DNA from: Alphaproteobacteria bacterium
Lineage (GTDB): Bacteria; Pseudomonadota; Alphaproteobacteria; ATCC43930; CGMCC-115725
Direction of reading: 5' to 3'
Assembly: GCA_030040495.1 (NCBI GenBank)
Contig: JASHTP010000026.1
Location: 1 to 21,131, forward strand
Length of the DNA stretch: 21,131 bases
Shown: piece after piece, positions 8,050 to 14,913 of the stretch
How positions within the stretch are numbered: the first letter of the stretch is position 1
Layout of the letters: each line of letters starts with the position of its first letter
The notes under the pieces: model-generated
Told to the model about the DNA's origin: nothing
The model's input: only the letters and a program-made list of their open reading frames with translations
Databases searched by the model: none
Program-made: the position numbers and the translations under genes

Positions 8050-8256
8050 ATGATGAGCAGCGAACGGCAGATCTGGGAAGCGGCGATGCTGCTGGTGCGC
8101 CGGCACGGCGAGGAGGCGGCGGAGGTAGCCGGGCGCGAGGCGAAGAAGCACGGCCGGGACGAGGACCAGCTCACCTACGTCGTCTGGTGCTGGATCGCCC
8201 GCGCCACCGCCGAGTTGATCAAGGCCGAGCCGGGCGAGTGCGACCGTGTCCATTGA
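8050..8256 (+). CDS. Small helical protein, paralogue 1 of 3, function unknown
   Basis: A 68-residue protein with two adjacent ATG codons (8050 and 8053). It is probably all-helical and soluble. The pattern IW-x2-A-x2-L-V-x2-HG-x2-A (about 8-23) followed by a second helix and a VVWCWIARATAELI helix (about 44-57) recurs in the genes ending at 8506 and 8875, so the three are diverged paralogues. It resembles small uncharacterised alphaproteobacterial proteins (DUF6961-like, from memory). It ends in the same stretch where an alternative GTG start for the next gene lies (8246), so the pair may be coupled. I do not know its function. Confidence 0.72.
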   Translation: MMSSERQIWEAAMLLVRRHGEEAAEVAGREAKKHGRDEDQLTYVVWCWIARATAELIKAEPGECDRVH

Positions 8257-8317
8257 GCATCGGCCGCGCGCGGATGCGCCCTCGCCGGCGCCGCAAGCGC
8301 TCGCCGGTTCTTCCGGC

Positions 8318-8506
8318 ATGATCGAGGCGCCCGACGCGGCGCGTATCGCGCGCACGCTGACCGAGAAGTACGGCGCCGATGCGCTCGCCTTCGCGCAACA
8401 GCGCGCCGAGCGTGCAGCCGCCATCGGCGACGAGCTGGCGCTCGCCGCGTGGCGCAGCGTGATCGCGGCGACGCAGAGCCTGCTGCAGCAGATCGCCGAC
8501 GCCTGA
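8318..8506 (+). CDS. Small helical protein, paralogue 2 of 3, function unknown
   Basis: A 62-residue protein from ATG 8318. The frame can be extended to GTG 8246 (86 residues), which would overlap the previous gene by 11 bases. I prefer the ATG because it puts the first helix (ARIARTLTEKYGADAL) at the same distance from the start as in its two paralogues; the extra 24 residues are Pro/Ala-rich with no counterpart. The KYG-x-DA motif and a central Trp (LAAWRSVIAATQSLL) match the pattern of the neighbours. Neither start has a strong Shine-Dalgarno. Predicted helical and soluble, with no known role. Confidence 0.6.
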   Translation: MIEAPDAARIARTLTEKYGADALAFAQQRAERAAAIGDELALAAWRSVIAATQSLLQQIADA

Positions 8507-8542
8507 ATCGGCCGCACGCGCCGGCGTGGCGCGCAGAAATTC

Positions 8543-8573
8543 GCGGCGTTAACCATGGATTTGGTTGCGCCGC
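8543..8573. repeat. Hairpin in the leader of the third small gene
   Basis: GCGGCG (8543-8548) pairs with CGCCGC (8568-8573), and inside it AACC (8551-8554) pairs with GGTT (8563-8566), with a small asymmetric bulge. It contains the sequence GTTAACCAT, which resembles a CtrA half-site known from alphaproteobacterial cell-cycle promoters, but the second half-site is missing. It may be a leader hairpin or an operator. Confidence 0.3.
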
Positions 8574-8624
8574 CGCGCCGCTCTCGGCCACGATGGGCAA
8601 AAGAGTCGCGGGAGTGAGAGGCCA

Positions 8625-8675
8625 ATGCGTATTGCCGAGACCCGCCGCATCCGTTGCGTCCGATGGGCGGCATGA
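8625..8675 (+). CDS. Possible 16-codon leader ORF coupled to third small gene
   Basis: ATG at 8625 opens a 16-codon frame ending with TGA at 8673-8675. It encodes MRIAETRRIRCVRWAA. A purine-rich GGGAGTGAGAGG precedes the ATG at suitable spacing. The stop overlaps the ATG at 8672 as ATGA, the arrangement this genome uses for coupled genes in the liv operon. Five of the 16 codons are arginine. Such a short frame can arise by chance, so this is tentative. Confidence 0.3.
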   Translation: MRIAETRRIRCVRWAA

Positions 8676-8875
8676 TGATCCATCGGAACATCTGGACGGT
8701 CGCCGCCTGGCTCGTCGCCAAGCACGGCGAATCCGCGCCCAAGGTGGTAAGCGCCCGCATCGCCAGGCTGCGCGAGGGCGAGGTGGAGAACTCGGCGATC
8801 ACCTCCTGGCTGCAGGTCGACCAGGCGGTTCACGAGCTGACGCGCGCGCCGGAGAAGGGCGAGCGGGTCAATTGA
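8672..8875 (+). CDS. Small helical protein, paralogue 3 of 3, function unknown
   Basis: A 67-residue protein from ATG 8672. An in-frame ATG at 8675 or starts at 8663 (ATG) and 8654 (TTG) are also possible. I favour 8672/8675 because the first helix (IWTVAAWLVAKHGESA) then begins at the same place as in the gene at 8050. A GGGCGG purine run lies just upstream. The IW, HG and central W (ITSWLQVDQAVHEL) positions are shared with paralogue 1, and both end in an acidic/basic tail (APEKGERVN and AEPGECDRVH). No membrane segment or signal peptide is seen. Function unknown. Confidence 0.68.
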   Translation: MMIHRNIWTVAAWLVAKHGESAPKVVSARIARLREGEVENSAITSWLQVDQAVHELTRAPEKGERVN

Positions 8876-8908
8876 GCGGGGCGATCGTCGCCGCTCCCAG
8901 TTTCCTTT
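8874..8908 (+). terminator. Possible weak terminator after the small-gene group
   Basis: GAGCGG-gg-CGA (8874-8884) can pair with TCGCCGCTC (8888-8896), a 9-bp stem with a two-base bulge and a TCG loop. It overlaps the stop of the last small gene and is followed by CCAGTTTCCTTTC, a T-rich but interrupted tail. It faces the convergent transporter gene ending at 8952. Confidence 0.33.
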
Positions 8909-8951
8909 CGGCGTAGGGACAGAGGGCTGGCCGATCTCGAGCGCCGCGCCG

Positions 8952-10247
8952 TCACTTCAGTGGCGAGAACGCGGTCTCTCGGGTCCGCGTCAGAATGATG
9001 AACGAGATGACGGCTGCGGCGATCACGTAGAAAGTCGGGGCGAGCTTGTTGCCGCCGGCGACGGCGATGAGCCAGGTGGCGATGAAGGGGGCGAAGCCGC
9101 CGAAGATGGCGACGGCGAGGTTGTAGCCGATCGACAGTGCGGTGTAGCGCACGCGCGTCGGGAAGATCTCGGCATAGGTCGCCGGCGCGGCGCCGGCGTA
9201 GAGGGCGAGGAAGACCACCAGCACGAACTGCATGACGAAGCACCAGGCCACCTCGCCCGATGTCGCCAGGAGGAAGAGCGGATAGGTCAGGACGACATAG
9301 CCGATGCAGGAGGCGATGAGCAGCGGCCGCCGGCCGATACGGTCGGAAAGCGCGCCGGCGAAGGGAATGAGCACGACGAAGGTGAGAAGGCAGAGGGTGC
9401 TGATCAGCAGCGCCGTACCCGGCGGCAACTTCGCCTCGGTGACGAACCAGGTCGGGATGTAGACGAGAGCGATGTAGTAGGCGACGGTGTTGTGCAGGGT
9501 GAGGCCGAAGGCCAGCAGCGTCTCGCGCGGAAAGCGCGTAAGCGTCTCGGCGAGCGGCTTCGCGGCCACCTCGCCGTGCTGCTCGATCTCGGTGAATTTC
9601 GGCGTGTCGTTGAGGCGCCAGCGCAGATAGGCGCCGACCAGGCCCAGCACGATGCCGAGCAGGAACGGCACGCGCCAGCCCCAGCTCAGCAGCGCCGCGG
9701 GCGCGAGGTTGCGGGTGAGCAGCGTCGCCGCGAGCGAGCCCAACAGGAATCCGGCGCCGACGCTCACCTGCTGCCAGGAGCCGATATAGCCGCGCCTGCC
9801 TTCGCCGGCGAACTCGACGATATAGGCGGTGGAGCCGCCCCATTCGCCGCCGGCCGAAAGCCCTTGCGCCAGCCGCGCGATGACCAGCAGTACCGGACCG
9901 AGAAGGCCGGCCTGGGCGAAGGTCGGCAGCAGACCGACCGCGAGCGTCGAGACCGCCATCAGGAAGATGACGGCGCTCAGCGCCAGGCGCCGCCCGTAGC
10001 GGTCGCCGAAAATGCCGAAGACGACCGAGCCCACCGGGCGCATGACGAAGCCGACGCCGAACACGGCGAGCGTCGTGAGCAGCGATTTGTATTGGTTGGC
10101 GGCGGGGAAGAAGAGCTGCGCGATGACCGGGACGAGATACCCGTAGACGGCGAAATCGTACCACTCCAGGACGTTGCCGATGACACCCGCGACCACCGCC
10201 TCGCGCCGCCGAGACTGCCCGACCACACCAAGTGCAATAGATGCCAT
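8952..10247 (-). CDS. MFS transporter, metabolite:H+ symporter (MHS) type
   Basis: Inner-membrane proton-coupled permease of the MHS branch of the major facilitator superfamily (relatives of ProP, ShiA and KgtP). It is 431 residues with about twelve membrane spans. The family landmarks are GNVLEWYDFAVYGYL at the first helix and VMRPVGSVVFGIFGDRYGRR, which carries the loop 2-3 signature; GALSDRIGRRPLL repeats it in the second half. The start is ATG 10245-10247, with GGAG well placed upstream; an in-frame extension to 10391 reads like non-coding sequence. It diverges from the amidohydrolase gene across 173 bases, suggesting it imports that enzyme's substrate. MHS members move organic acids, amino acids and betaines, so the substrate is open. 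Confidence 0.9.
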   Translation of the reverse strand: MASIALGVVGQSRRREAVVAGVIGNVLEWYDFAVYGYLVPVIAQLFFPAANQYKSLLTTLAVFGVGFVMRPVGSVVFGIFGDRYGRRLALSAVIFLMAVSTLAVGLLPTFAQAGLLGPVLLVIARLAQGLSAGGEWGGSTAYIVEFAGEGRRGYIGSWQQVSVGAGFLLGSLAATLLTRNLAPAALLSWGWRVPFLLGIVLGLVGAYLRWRLNDTPKFTEIEQHGEVAAKPLAETLTRFPRETLLAFGLTLHNTVAYYIALVYIPTWFVTEAKLPPGTALLISTLCLLTFVVLIPFAGALSDRIGRRPLLIASCIGYVVLTYPLFLLATSGEVAWCFVMQFVLVVFLALYAGAAPATYAEIFPTRVRYTALSIGYNLAVAIFGGFAPFIATWLIAVAGGNKLAPTFYVIAAAVISFIILTRTRETAFSPLK

Positions 10248-10420
10248 GGGCTTCTCCGTGTCGTTGTGAGCCGCCCGATCCCGGCCCGGTCGCGCCATCT
10301 CCCGAGAAACTGCAACGTCGGGAAGCGTACCTTGCTCTCGGCCGCGCTGTCCATGCGCAGCCTGGCGACTTGTGCTCGCCGGCCGCGCCATGCAACGCTG
10401 ACCGCGAGGAGGCGCGCGCC

Positions 10421-11647
10421 ATGGATCTCGTCATCCGCAATGTCCGGCTGAGTGACGCGCCCGAACAGGCGCCGGTCGACATCGGCATCGCCGGCGGCCG
10501 CATCGCGGCGATCGTGCCGGGCCTCGCCGCCGCGGCGGAGAGCTTCGATGCCGGCGGCCGGCTCGCCTGCGCCGGGCTGGTCGAGACGCACATCCATCTC
10601 GACAAGTCGCGCATCATCGAGCGTTGCGGCCCGGAGGAGGGACGCGACGTCGCCGCGGTGAAGCGCATCCGCCCGCTGAAGCCGCGCTTCACCGTCGAGG
10701 ATGTGCGGGCAAGGGCGGAAAAGACGTTGCAGCGGGCGATCCTCAACGGCACGACGCGCATGCGCACCCATGTCGAGGTCGATCCCGGCGTGGGCATGCG
10801 CGGCTTCGAGGGTGTGCAGTCGCTGGTCGCCGACTACCGCTGGGCCATCGATCTCGAGATCTGCGTCTTTCCGCAGGAAGGCCTCACCAACTATCCCGGA
10901 ACGGATGCGCTCCTGGTGGAGGGATTGCGGCGCGGCGCCAAGGTGATCGGCGCCGCGCCCCGCTACGACACGGACCATCCGGGCCAGATCACCCGCATTT
11001 TCGAGCTGGCGCGCGAATTCGACGTCGACATCGACATGCATCTCGATTTCGGCAATACGCCGGAAGAGCCGGACATCCCGCTGGTGCTTGAGCTCACCGA
11101 GAAACACCGCCGCGGCGGCCGCGTCGCGGTCGGCCACATGACCAAGCTCTCGACCATGCCGCCGGCCGAGGTCGCCCGGCTCGGCAAGCGGCTTGCCGAT
11201 GCCGGGATCGCCGTCACCGTGCTGCCGGCGACCGATCTCTTCCTCATGGGGCGCGATCAGGAGCACGACATCCGCCGCGGCGTCGCGGATGCCAACCTGC
11301 TCCTGGAGCACGGCGTCAATTGCTCGATCTCGAGCAACAACGTGCTCAACCCGGCCACGCCCTATGGCGACTGCTCGCTCGTCCGCATGGCCAATCTCCA
11401 CGCCAACGTGCTGCAGGTGAGCACGCCCGAGCGGCTGCGCCAATGCTTCCACATGATCTCCGCGCGCTCGGCGCGCCTCCTCAATCACGCCGACTACGGC
11501 CTCGTGCCCGGCAATCCCGCCGACGTCGTCGTCATCGACGCCGAGACGCCGGAGCAGGCAATCGCCGAGATCCGCCATCCGGTCGCCGTGTTCAAGCGCG
11601 GGCGTCGCACGGTGAGCTGGCCGCTGCCAGAGCTGCACCGGCCGTAA
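10421..11647 (+). CDS. Cytosine-deaminase-like amidohydrolase, non-canonical active site
   Basis: Metal-dependent amidohydrolase-superfamily enzyme of 408 residues, closest in layout to cytosine deaminase and AtzC-type ring amidohydrolases. ATG 10421 follows a GAGGAGG Shine-Dalgarno. Metal-ligand motifs are HIHLDKS (His57, His59), DMHLDFG (His207) and GHMT (His239). Where E. coli cytosine deaminase has HCDEID and HDDV, this protein has HLDFGN and SNNVLNP, so the general acid/base Glu and the metal-binding Asp appear replaced by Phe210 and Asn306. The SNNVLNP-x-TP-x-GDCSL stretch (305-320) is a coherent motif, which argues for a distinct subfamily rather than decay. True cytosine deamination is therefore doubtful. 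It diverges from the transporter and converges on the next gene with a 6-base gap. Confidence 0.87.
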   Translation: MDLVIRNVRLSDAPEQAPVDIGIAGGRIAAIVPGLAAAAESFDAGGRLACAGLVETHIHLDKSRIIERCGPEEGRDVAAVKRIRPLKPRFTVEDVRARAEKTLQRAILNGTTRMRTHVEVDPGVGMRGFEGVQSLVADYRWAIDLEICVFPQEGLTNYPGTDALLVEGLRRGAKVIGAAPRYDTDHPGQITRIFELAREFDVDIDMHLDFGNTPEEPDIPLVLELTEKHRRGGRVAVGHMTKLSTMPPAEVARLGKRLADAGIAVTVLPATDLFLMGRDQEHDIRRGVADANLLLEHGVNCSISSNNVLNPATPYGDCSLVRMANLHANVLQVSTPERLRQCFHMISARSARLLNHADYGLVPGNPADVVVIDAETPEQAIAEIRHPVAVFKRGRRTVSWPLPELHRP

Positions 11648-11653
11648 TGAGGT

Positions 11654-12805
11654 TCAGAGCATCAGCTCCGGCAGATCGACCCAGCGCTTTTCACGCTGGC
11701 TCAGATGCGCCGCCTCGGCAAGCTGCACGCCTTTGGCGCCTTCGAGCAGGGTCGGGACGAAGGGCGCGTCCTCGGCGACGTGACGCAGGAACAGCTCCCA
11801 GCAACGGCGGAAGCTGCCGGGATGGACGGTGTTGTCCGGCACCGCCTGCCATTGCTGGAAGTAATCCATCGGCTGCGGCGCGTCGGGGTTCCAGTGCGGC
11901 TTGGGCGTGGCGACCAGGGGCTGGATCCAGCAGTGATGGAGCCCGGCGACCGCCGAGCCGGCCGTGCCGTCGATTTGCATGATCATGAGATCGTCGCGCC
12001 GCACGCGGGTCGCCCAGGAGCTGGTCACCGTGGCGGCGATGCCGCCCTCGAGCTCGAGCAGGGCGTAGGCAGCGTCCTCGACGTCGACGGCGTAGGGCTC
12101 GCCGCGCTCGTCGCGCCGGCTCGGCACATGGGTCTTGAGCAAGGCGCTGATGCGCGTCACCGGCGCGATCAGGCGGTCGATGACGTAGCGCCAATGCGCG
12201 AACATGTCGAGGACGAGCCCGCCGCCCTCGCGTTTCTTGTAGTTCCAGCTCGAGCGCTGCGCCGGCTGCTGCTCGCCGTCGAAGATCCAGTAGCCGAAAT
12301 CGAGCCTGACGGAGAGGATGCGGCCGAAGAAGCCGCTGTCCTTCAGCAGCTTGATCTTCTGCAGTCCCGGCAGAAAGAGCTTGTCCTGGATGACGCCGTT
12401 CTTGAGGCCGGCGCGCGTCGCCAGGCGCGCCAGCTCCAGCGCCTCGGCGAGGCTCGGCGCCGTCGGCTTCTCGACATAGACGTGCTTCCGCGCGGCGATG
12501 GCGCGCCGGACGAGGGCGGGACGCGAGCCCGTGGCGGCGCAGTCGAAGAAGATCGCCTCGCCCGGCTCCGACAGCGCGGCGTCGAGATCGGTGGTCCAGC
12601 GCTCGACCGCGAGAGCCTCCGCCAGCGCCTGCAGCTTGGCGCCGTTGCGGCCGACCAGGATCGGCTCCGGGACGAGCCGGTCGCCGTCGGCGAGCGCGAG
12701 CCCGCCCTCCTTGCGCAAGGCGAGGAGGGCGCGGCCCAAATGCTGGTTCGTGCCGATGCGCCCGGTGGCGCCGTGGACGATGACGGTAATGCGCCGCTCG
12801 CCCAT
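11654..12805 (-). CDS. Gfo/Idh/MocA-family NAD(P)-dependent oxidoreductase
   Basis: Cytoplasmic dehydrogenase of 383 residues. The N-terminal Rossmann fold carries the nucleotide-binding turn HGATGRIGTNQHL (11-23), and the family EKP motif is at 112-114 (VYVEKPTAPS), with Lys113 the usual catalytic lysine. The C-terminal alpha/beta domain includes GGGLVLDMFAHW (194-205), matching the conserved GGG-x3-D-x2-H pattern (Asp200, His204). These enzymes oxidise or reduce sugars, inositols and related hydroxy compounds. ATG 12803-12805 starts one base after the stop of the upstream C45 gene, so the two form an operon; the frame extends further upstream but only through that gene. The substrate is unknown. 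Confidence 0.88.
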   Translation of the reverse strand: MGERRITVIVHGATGRIGTNQHLGRALLALRKEGGLALADGDRLVPEPILVGRNGAKLQALAEALAVERWTTDLDAALSEPGEAIFFDCAATGSRPALVRRAIAARKHVYVEKPTAPSLAEALELARLATRAGLKNGVIQDKLFLPGLQKIKLLKDSGFFGRILSVRLDFGYWIFDGEQQPAQRSSWNYKKREGGGLVLDMFAHWRYVIDRLIAPVTRISALLKTHVPSRRDERGEPYAVDVEDAAYALLELEGGIAATVTSSWATRVRRDDLMIMQIDGTAGSAVAGLHHCWIQPLVATPKPHWNPDAPQPMDYFQQWQAVPDNTVHPGSFRRCWELFLRHVAEDAPFVPTLLEGAKGVQLAEAAHLSQREKRWVDLPELML

Positions 12806-12806
12806 C

Positions 12807-13931
12807 TCAGGCCGCTGCCGAGAGCCGCCCGGCGAGCGCGTAGGTCTCGTAGGTGTGCTCGCAGGGCGGACCGTTCGCGACATGCATCAGGCGGCGGTCG
12901 AGATCGAGGATGACGCTCGCCACCGTCATGCTGCGGCTCGCCGCCGGCTGCGCCGGATCCGGATGCCGGCAGATGCTCGCGGGCTTCGACAGGTGATCGC
13001 GCAGCGCCGTCTGGAAATCGGCGAGCTCGAGCCGGCCGCGCTTCTCTCCGAGCAGCCGCTCGAGCCGCGCTGCGCGGAAGAGGGTGCTGGGTCCGATCCG
13101 CTCCATCAGCGAAGCGCCGTGGCGCGCATCGAGGAAATGGTTGGAATGGGTGAGGATGCCGTCCCGCGGATGATGGGCCACGACATGACCGGGGCTGGCT
13201 TCGAGATCGACGATCTCGCCGCCGGCGTCGCCGATCACGAAATTTGCCGAGCAGCCGTGCCGCGTCCGCGTCACCGGCAGCAGCGCCTGGTCGAAGCGCT
13301 CGGCGTCGAGCACCTCGCGGCAGCGCAGATGGAACGGCCGTTCGTAAGCGCCCTCGCCGTCGCGCGGGCTGGCGAGGCCGTTCTCGACGAGGCCGATGCC
13401 CCGCTCGTTCAGGCCCATCTTGCCGCCGACGATGCCGGCTTCGGTGAGGCAAATGAGGCTCGGCCTGTCGCGGCGCGTGAGGCGCAGCAGGAAGGCACGG
13501 CCATGCACGCCTTCGAGCCAGTCCCAGTTCTGGCCGAGATAGGTCCTGCGGTCCGCGCTCGCCTCGGGCAGCACTCCGAAGGTGGTGCAGCCATCGGCCT
13601 CGGCGGCGGCGTCGGGAGCTCGGGCCTCCCGCCCGAAGAGGGTGAAGGCGATCTCGTAGCGGGCGTTCAGCATGGCAAGCGCCTCGCGGCTCTGGCCCGC
13701 CCCGTCGGCGACGCCGAGCATCTCCTCGGCATAGTCCCGGTTCTGCGCGGCGATCGCATCGAGCCAGCGCTTGCCCTCGGCGAGCGCCGCGTCGCGGCCG
13801 AGGCCGCTCGCCTCGAAGCGGCGGAGATAGGTCTCGATGTTCTCCCCCACCTCGCGGGCGAGCGCCTGGCCATGCGCGCGGCCGCGGGCAAAGGCATCGC
13901 CGTCGAGATCGAGAAGCTTGATCGCAGTCAT
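12807..13931 (-). CDS. C45 peptidase / acyl-CoA:6-APA acyltransferase-type Ntn hydrolase
   Basis: 374-residue member of the isopenicillin-N acyltransferase (MEROPS C45) family, Ntn hydrolases that cleave or form amide bonds. Known members self-cleave before a cysteine that becomes the N-terminal nucleophile. Here that site is EADGCTTFGV, with Cys115; the Penicillium enzyme uses Cys103 in a similar position. GQNWDW (about 132-137) and CSANFVIGD (about 238-246) are further family stretches. There is no signal peptide, so the enzyme should be cytoplasmic. ATG 13929-13931 has an AAAGGAG Shine-Dalgarno six bases upstream, which favours it over the longer frame reaching 14228. It is the first gene of the pair with the oxidoreductase and diverges from the deacetylase. 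The substrate is unknown; bacterial homologues are not necessarily penicillin enzymes. Confidence 0.85.
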   Translation of the reverse strand: MTAIKLLDLDGDAFARGRAHGQALAREVGENIETYLRRFEASGLGRDAALAEGKRWLDAIAAQNRDYAEEMLGVADGAGQSREALAMLNARYEIAFTLFGREARAPDAAAEADGCTTFGVLPEASADRRTYLGQNWDWLEGVHGRAFLLRLTRRDRPSLICLTEAGIVGGKMGLNERGIGLVENGLASPRDGEGAYERPFHLRCREVLDAERFDQALLPVTRTRHGCSANFVIGDAGGEIVDLEASPGHVVAHHPRDGILTHSNHFLDARHGASLMERIGPSTLFRAARLERLLGEKRGRLELADFQTALRDHLSKPASICRHPDPAQPAASRSMTVASVILDLDRRLMHVANGPPCEHTYETYALAGRLSAAA

Positions 13932-14046
13932 GATCGGCTCCTTTCCCGCCGCGAGTGTAGCATGGCGACCGGGCTCGTCACCCGGCCGGCAGCGGATTGA
14001 TCGGGCGCCATCGCTGTGCTCTGCTGCTGCCTGGAGGAGCCTCGCC

Positions 14047-14913
14047 ATGCCGCGGCACATCGTCTGCCTCACCTTCGATTTCGACGCGATCTCAGGCTTC
14101 ATCGCCCGCGGCATGACGACGCCGACGCCGATCTCGCGCGGCGAATTCGGCGTGGTCGGCGCGGAGCGCATCCTGATGTTGCTCGGGCGCCATGGAATTC
14201 CCGCGACCTGGTTCATCCCGGGCCACACGCTCGAGACCTATCCCGAGCCCTGCCGCAAGGTCGTCGAGGCCGGGCACGAGATCGGCCATCACGGCTGGAC
14301 CCACGTGCCGCCCGCCAATCTCTCGCGCGAGCAGGAGGAGGCGGGGCTGATCCGCGCCAACGAGCAGATTCGCCGGCTCGCCGGCCGCGCCGCGCGCGGC
14401 TACCGCTCGCCCTCCTGGGATCTCTCGCCGCACACCGTCGAACTGCTGCTGAAGCACGGGTTCCTCTACGACAGCAGCATGATGGGGCACGACTATCTGC
14501 CCTATCGCGCGCGCCAGGGCGACGTCGTCGAGCTGGAAAAGCCGGCGGTGTTCGGGCCCGAGACCCGGCTCGTCGAGATGCCGATCAGCTGGACCCTCGA
14601 CGATTATCCGCACTTCGAGTTCGTGCGGACCGGCACGGCGATCCTCGGCGGGCTCAAGCCGGCGAGCGGCGTGCTCGAGAACTGGTATGACGATTTCGAC
14701 TACATGACGCGGATCATGGATTGGGGGATCGTCACCTACACCTGCCACCCCTTCGTCATCGGCCGCGGTCATCGCATGCTGATGCTGGAAAGGCTGATCG
14801 AGAAGCTGCGCGCGCGCGGCGCGGTCTTCCTGACGATGGAGGAGGCGGCGCGGGAATGGCTGCGGCGCGCCGAGGGCGGCAATCCGCCGCCGGCTTCGGG
14901 ACGCGATGATTGA
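14047..14913 (+). CDS. Polysaccharide deacetylase (NodB-fold) family protein
   Basis: 288-residue NodB-fold metal hydrolase, which removes acyl groups from N-acetyl sugars or opens cyclic amides, depending on subgroup. The sequence resembles the HpPgdA/PuuE-like subgroup: TFDFDAISGF (9-18, Asp11/Asp13), HEIGHHGWTH (77-86) with the H-x3-H metal pair His82/His86, RSPSWDLSP (120-128) and TYTCHPFVIGRGHRM (230-244). There is no signal peptide, unlike secreted peptidoglycan or chitin deacetylases, so a small cytoplasmic amide substrate is plausible. ATG 14047 has GGAGGA 8-13 bases upstream. Its last eight bases overlap the start of the frameshifted PAS_5 gene, and it diverges from the C45 gene. Confidence 0.88.
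   Translation: MPRHIVCLTFDFDAISGFIARGMTTPTPISRGEFGVVGAERILMLLGRHGIPATWFIPGHTLETYPEPCRKVVEAGHEIGHHGWTHVPPANLSREQEEAGLIRANEQIRRLAGRAARGYRSPSWDLSPHTVELLLKHGFLYDSSMMGHDYLPYRARQGDVVELEKPAVFGPETRLVEMPISWTLDDYPHFEFVRTGTAILGGLKPASGVLENWYDDFDYMTRIMDWGIVTYTCHPFVIGRGHRMLMLERLIEKLRARGAVFLTMEEAAREWLRRAEGGNPPPASGRDD

Noticed and set aside
9977..11638. A 553-codon minus-strand frame antisense to the amidohydrolase
   Set aside because: It is a shadow of the amidohydrolase, and its last part is a wrong-frame reading of the transporter gene.
10421..11647. Annotation as codA, cytosine deaminase
   Set aside because: The Glu and Asp essential in cytosine deaminase appear absent, so the specific name is not justified.
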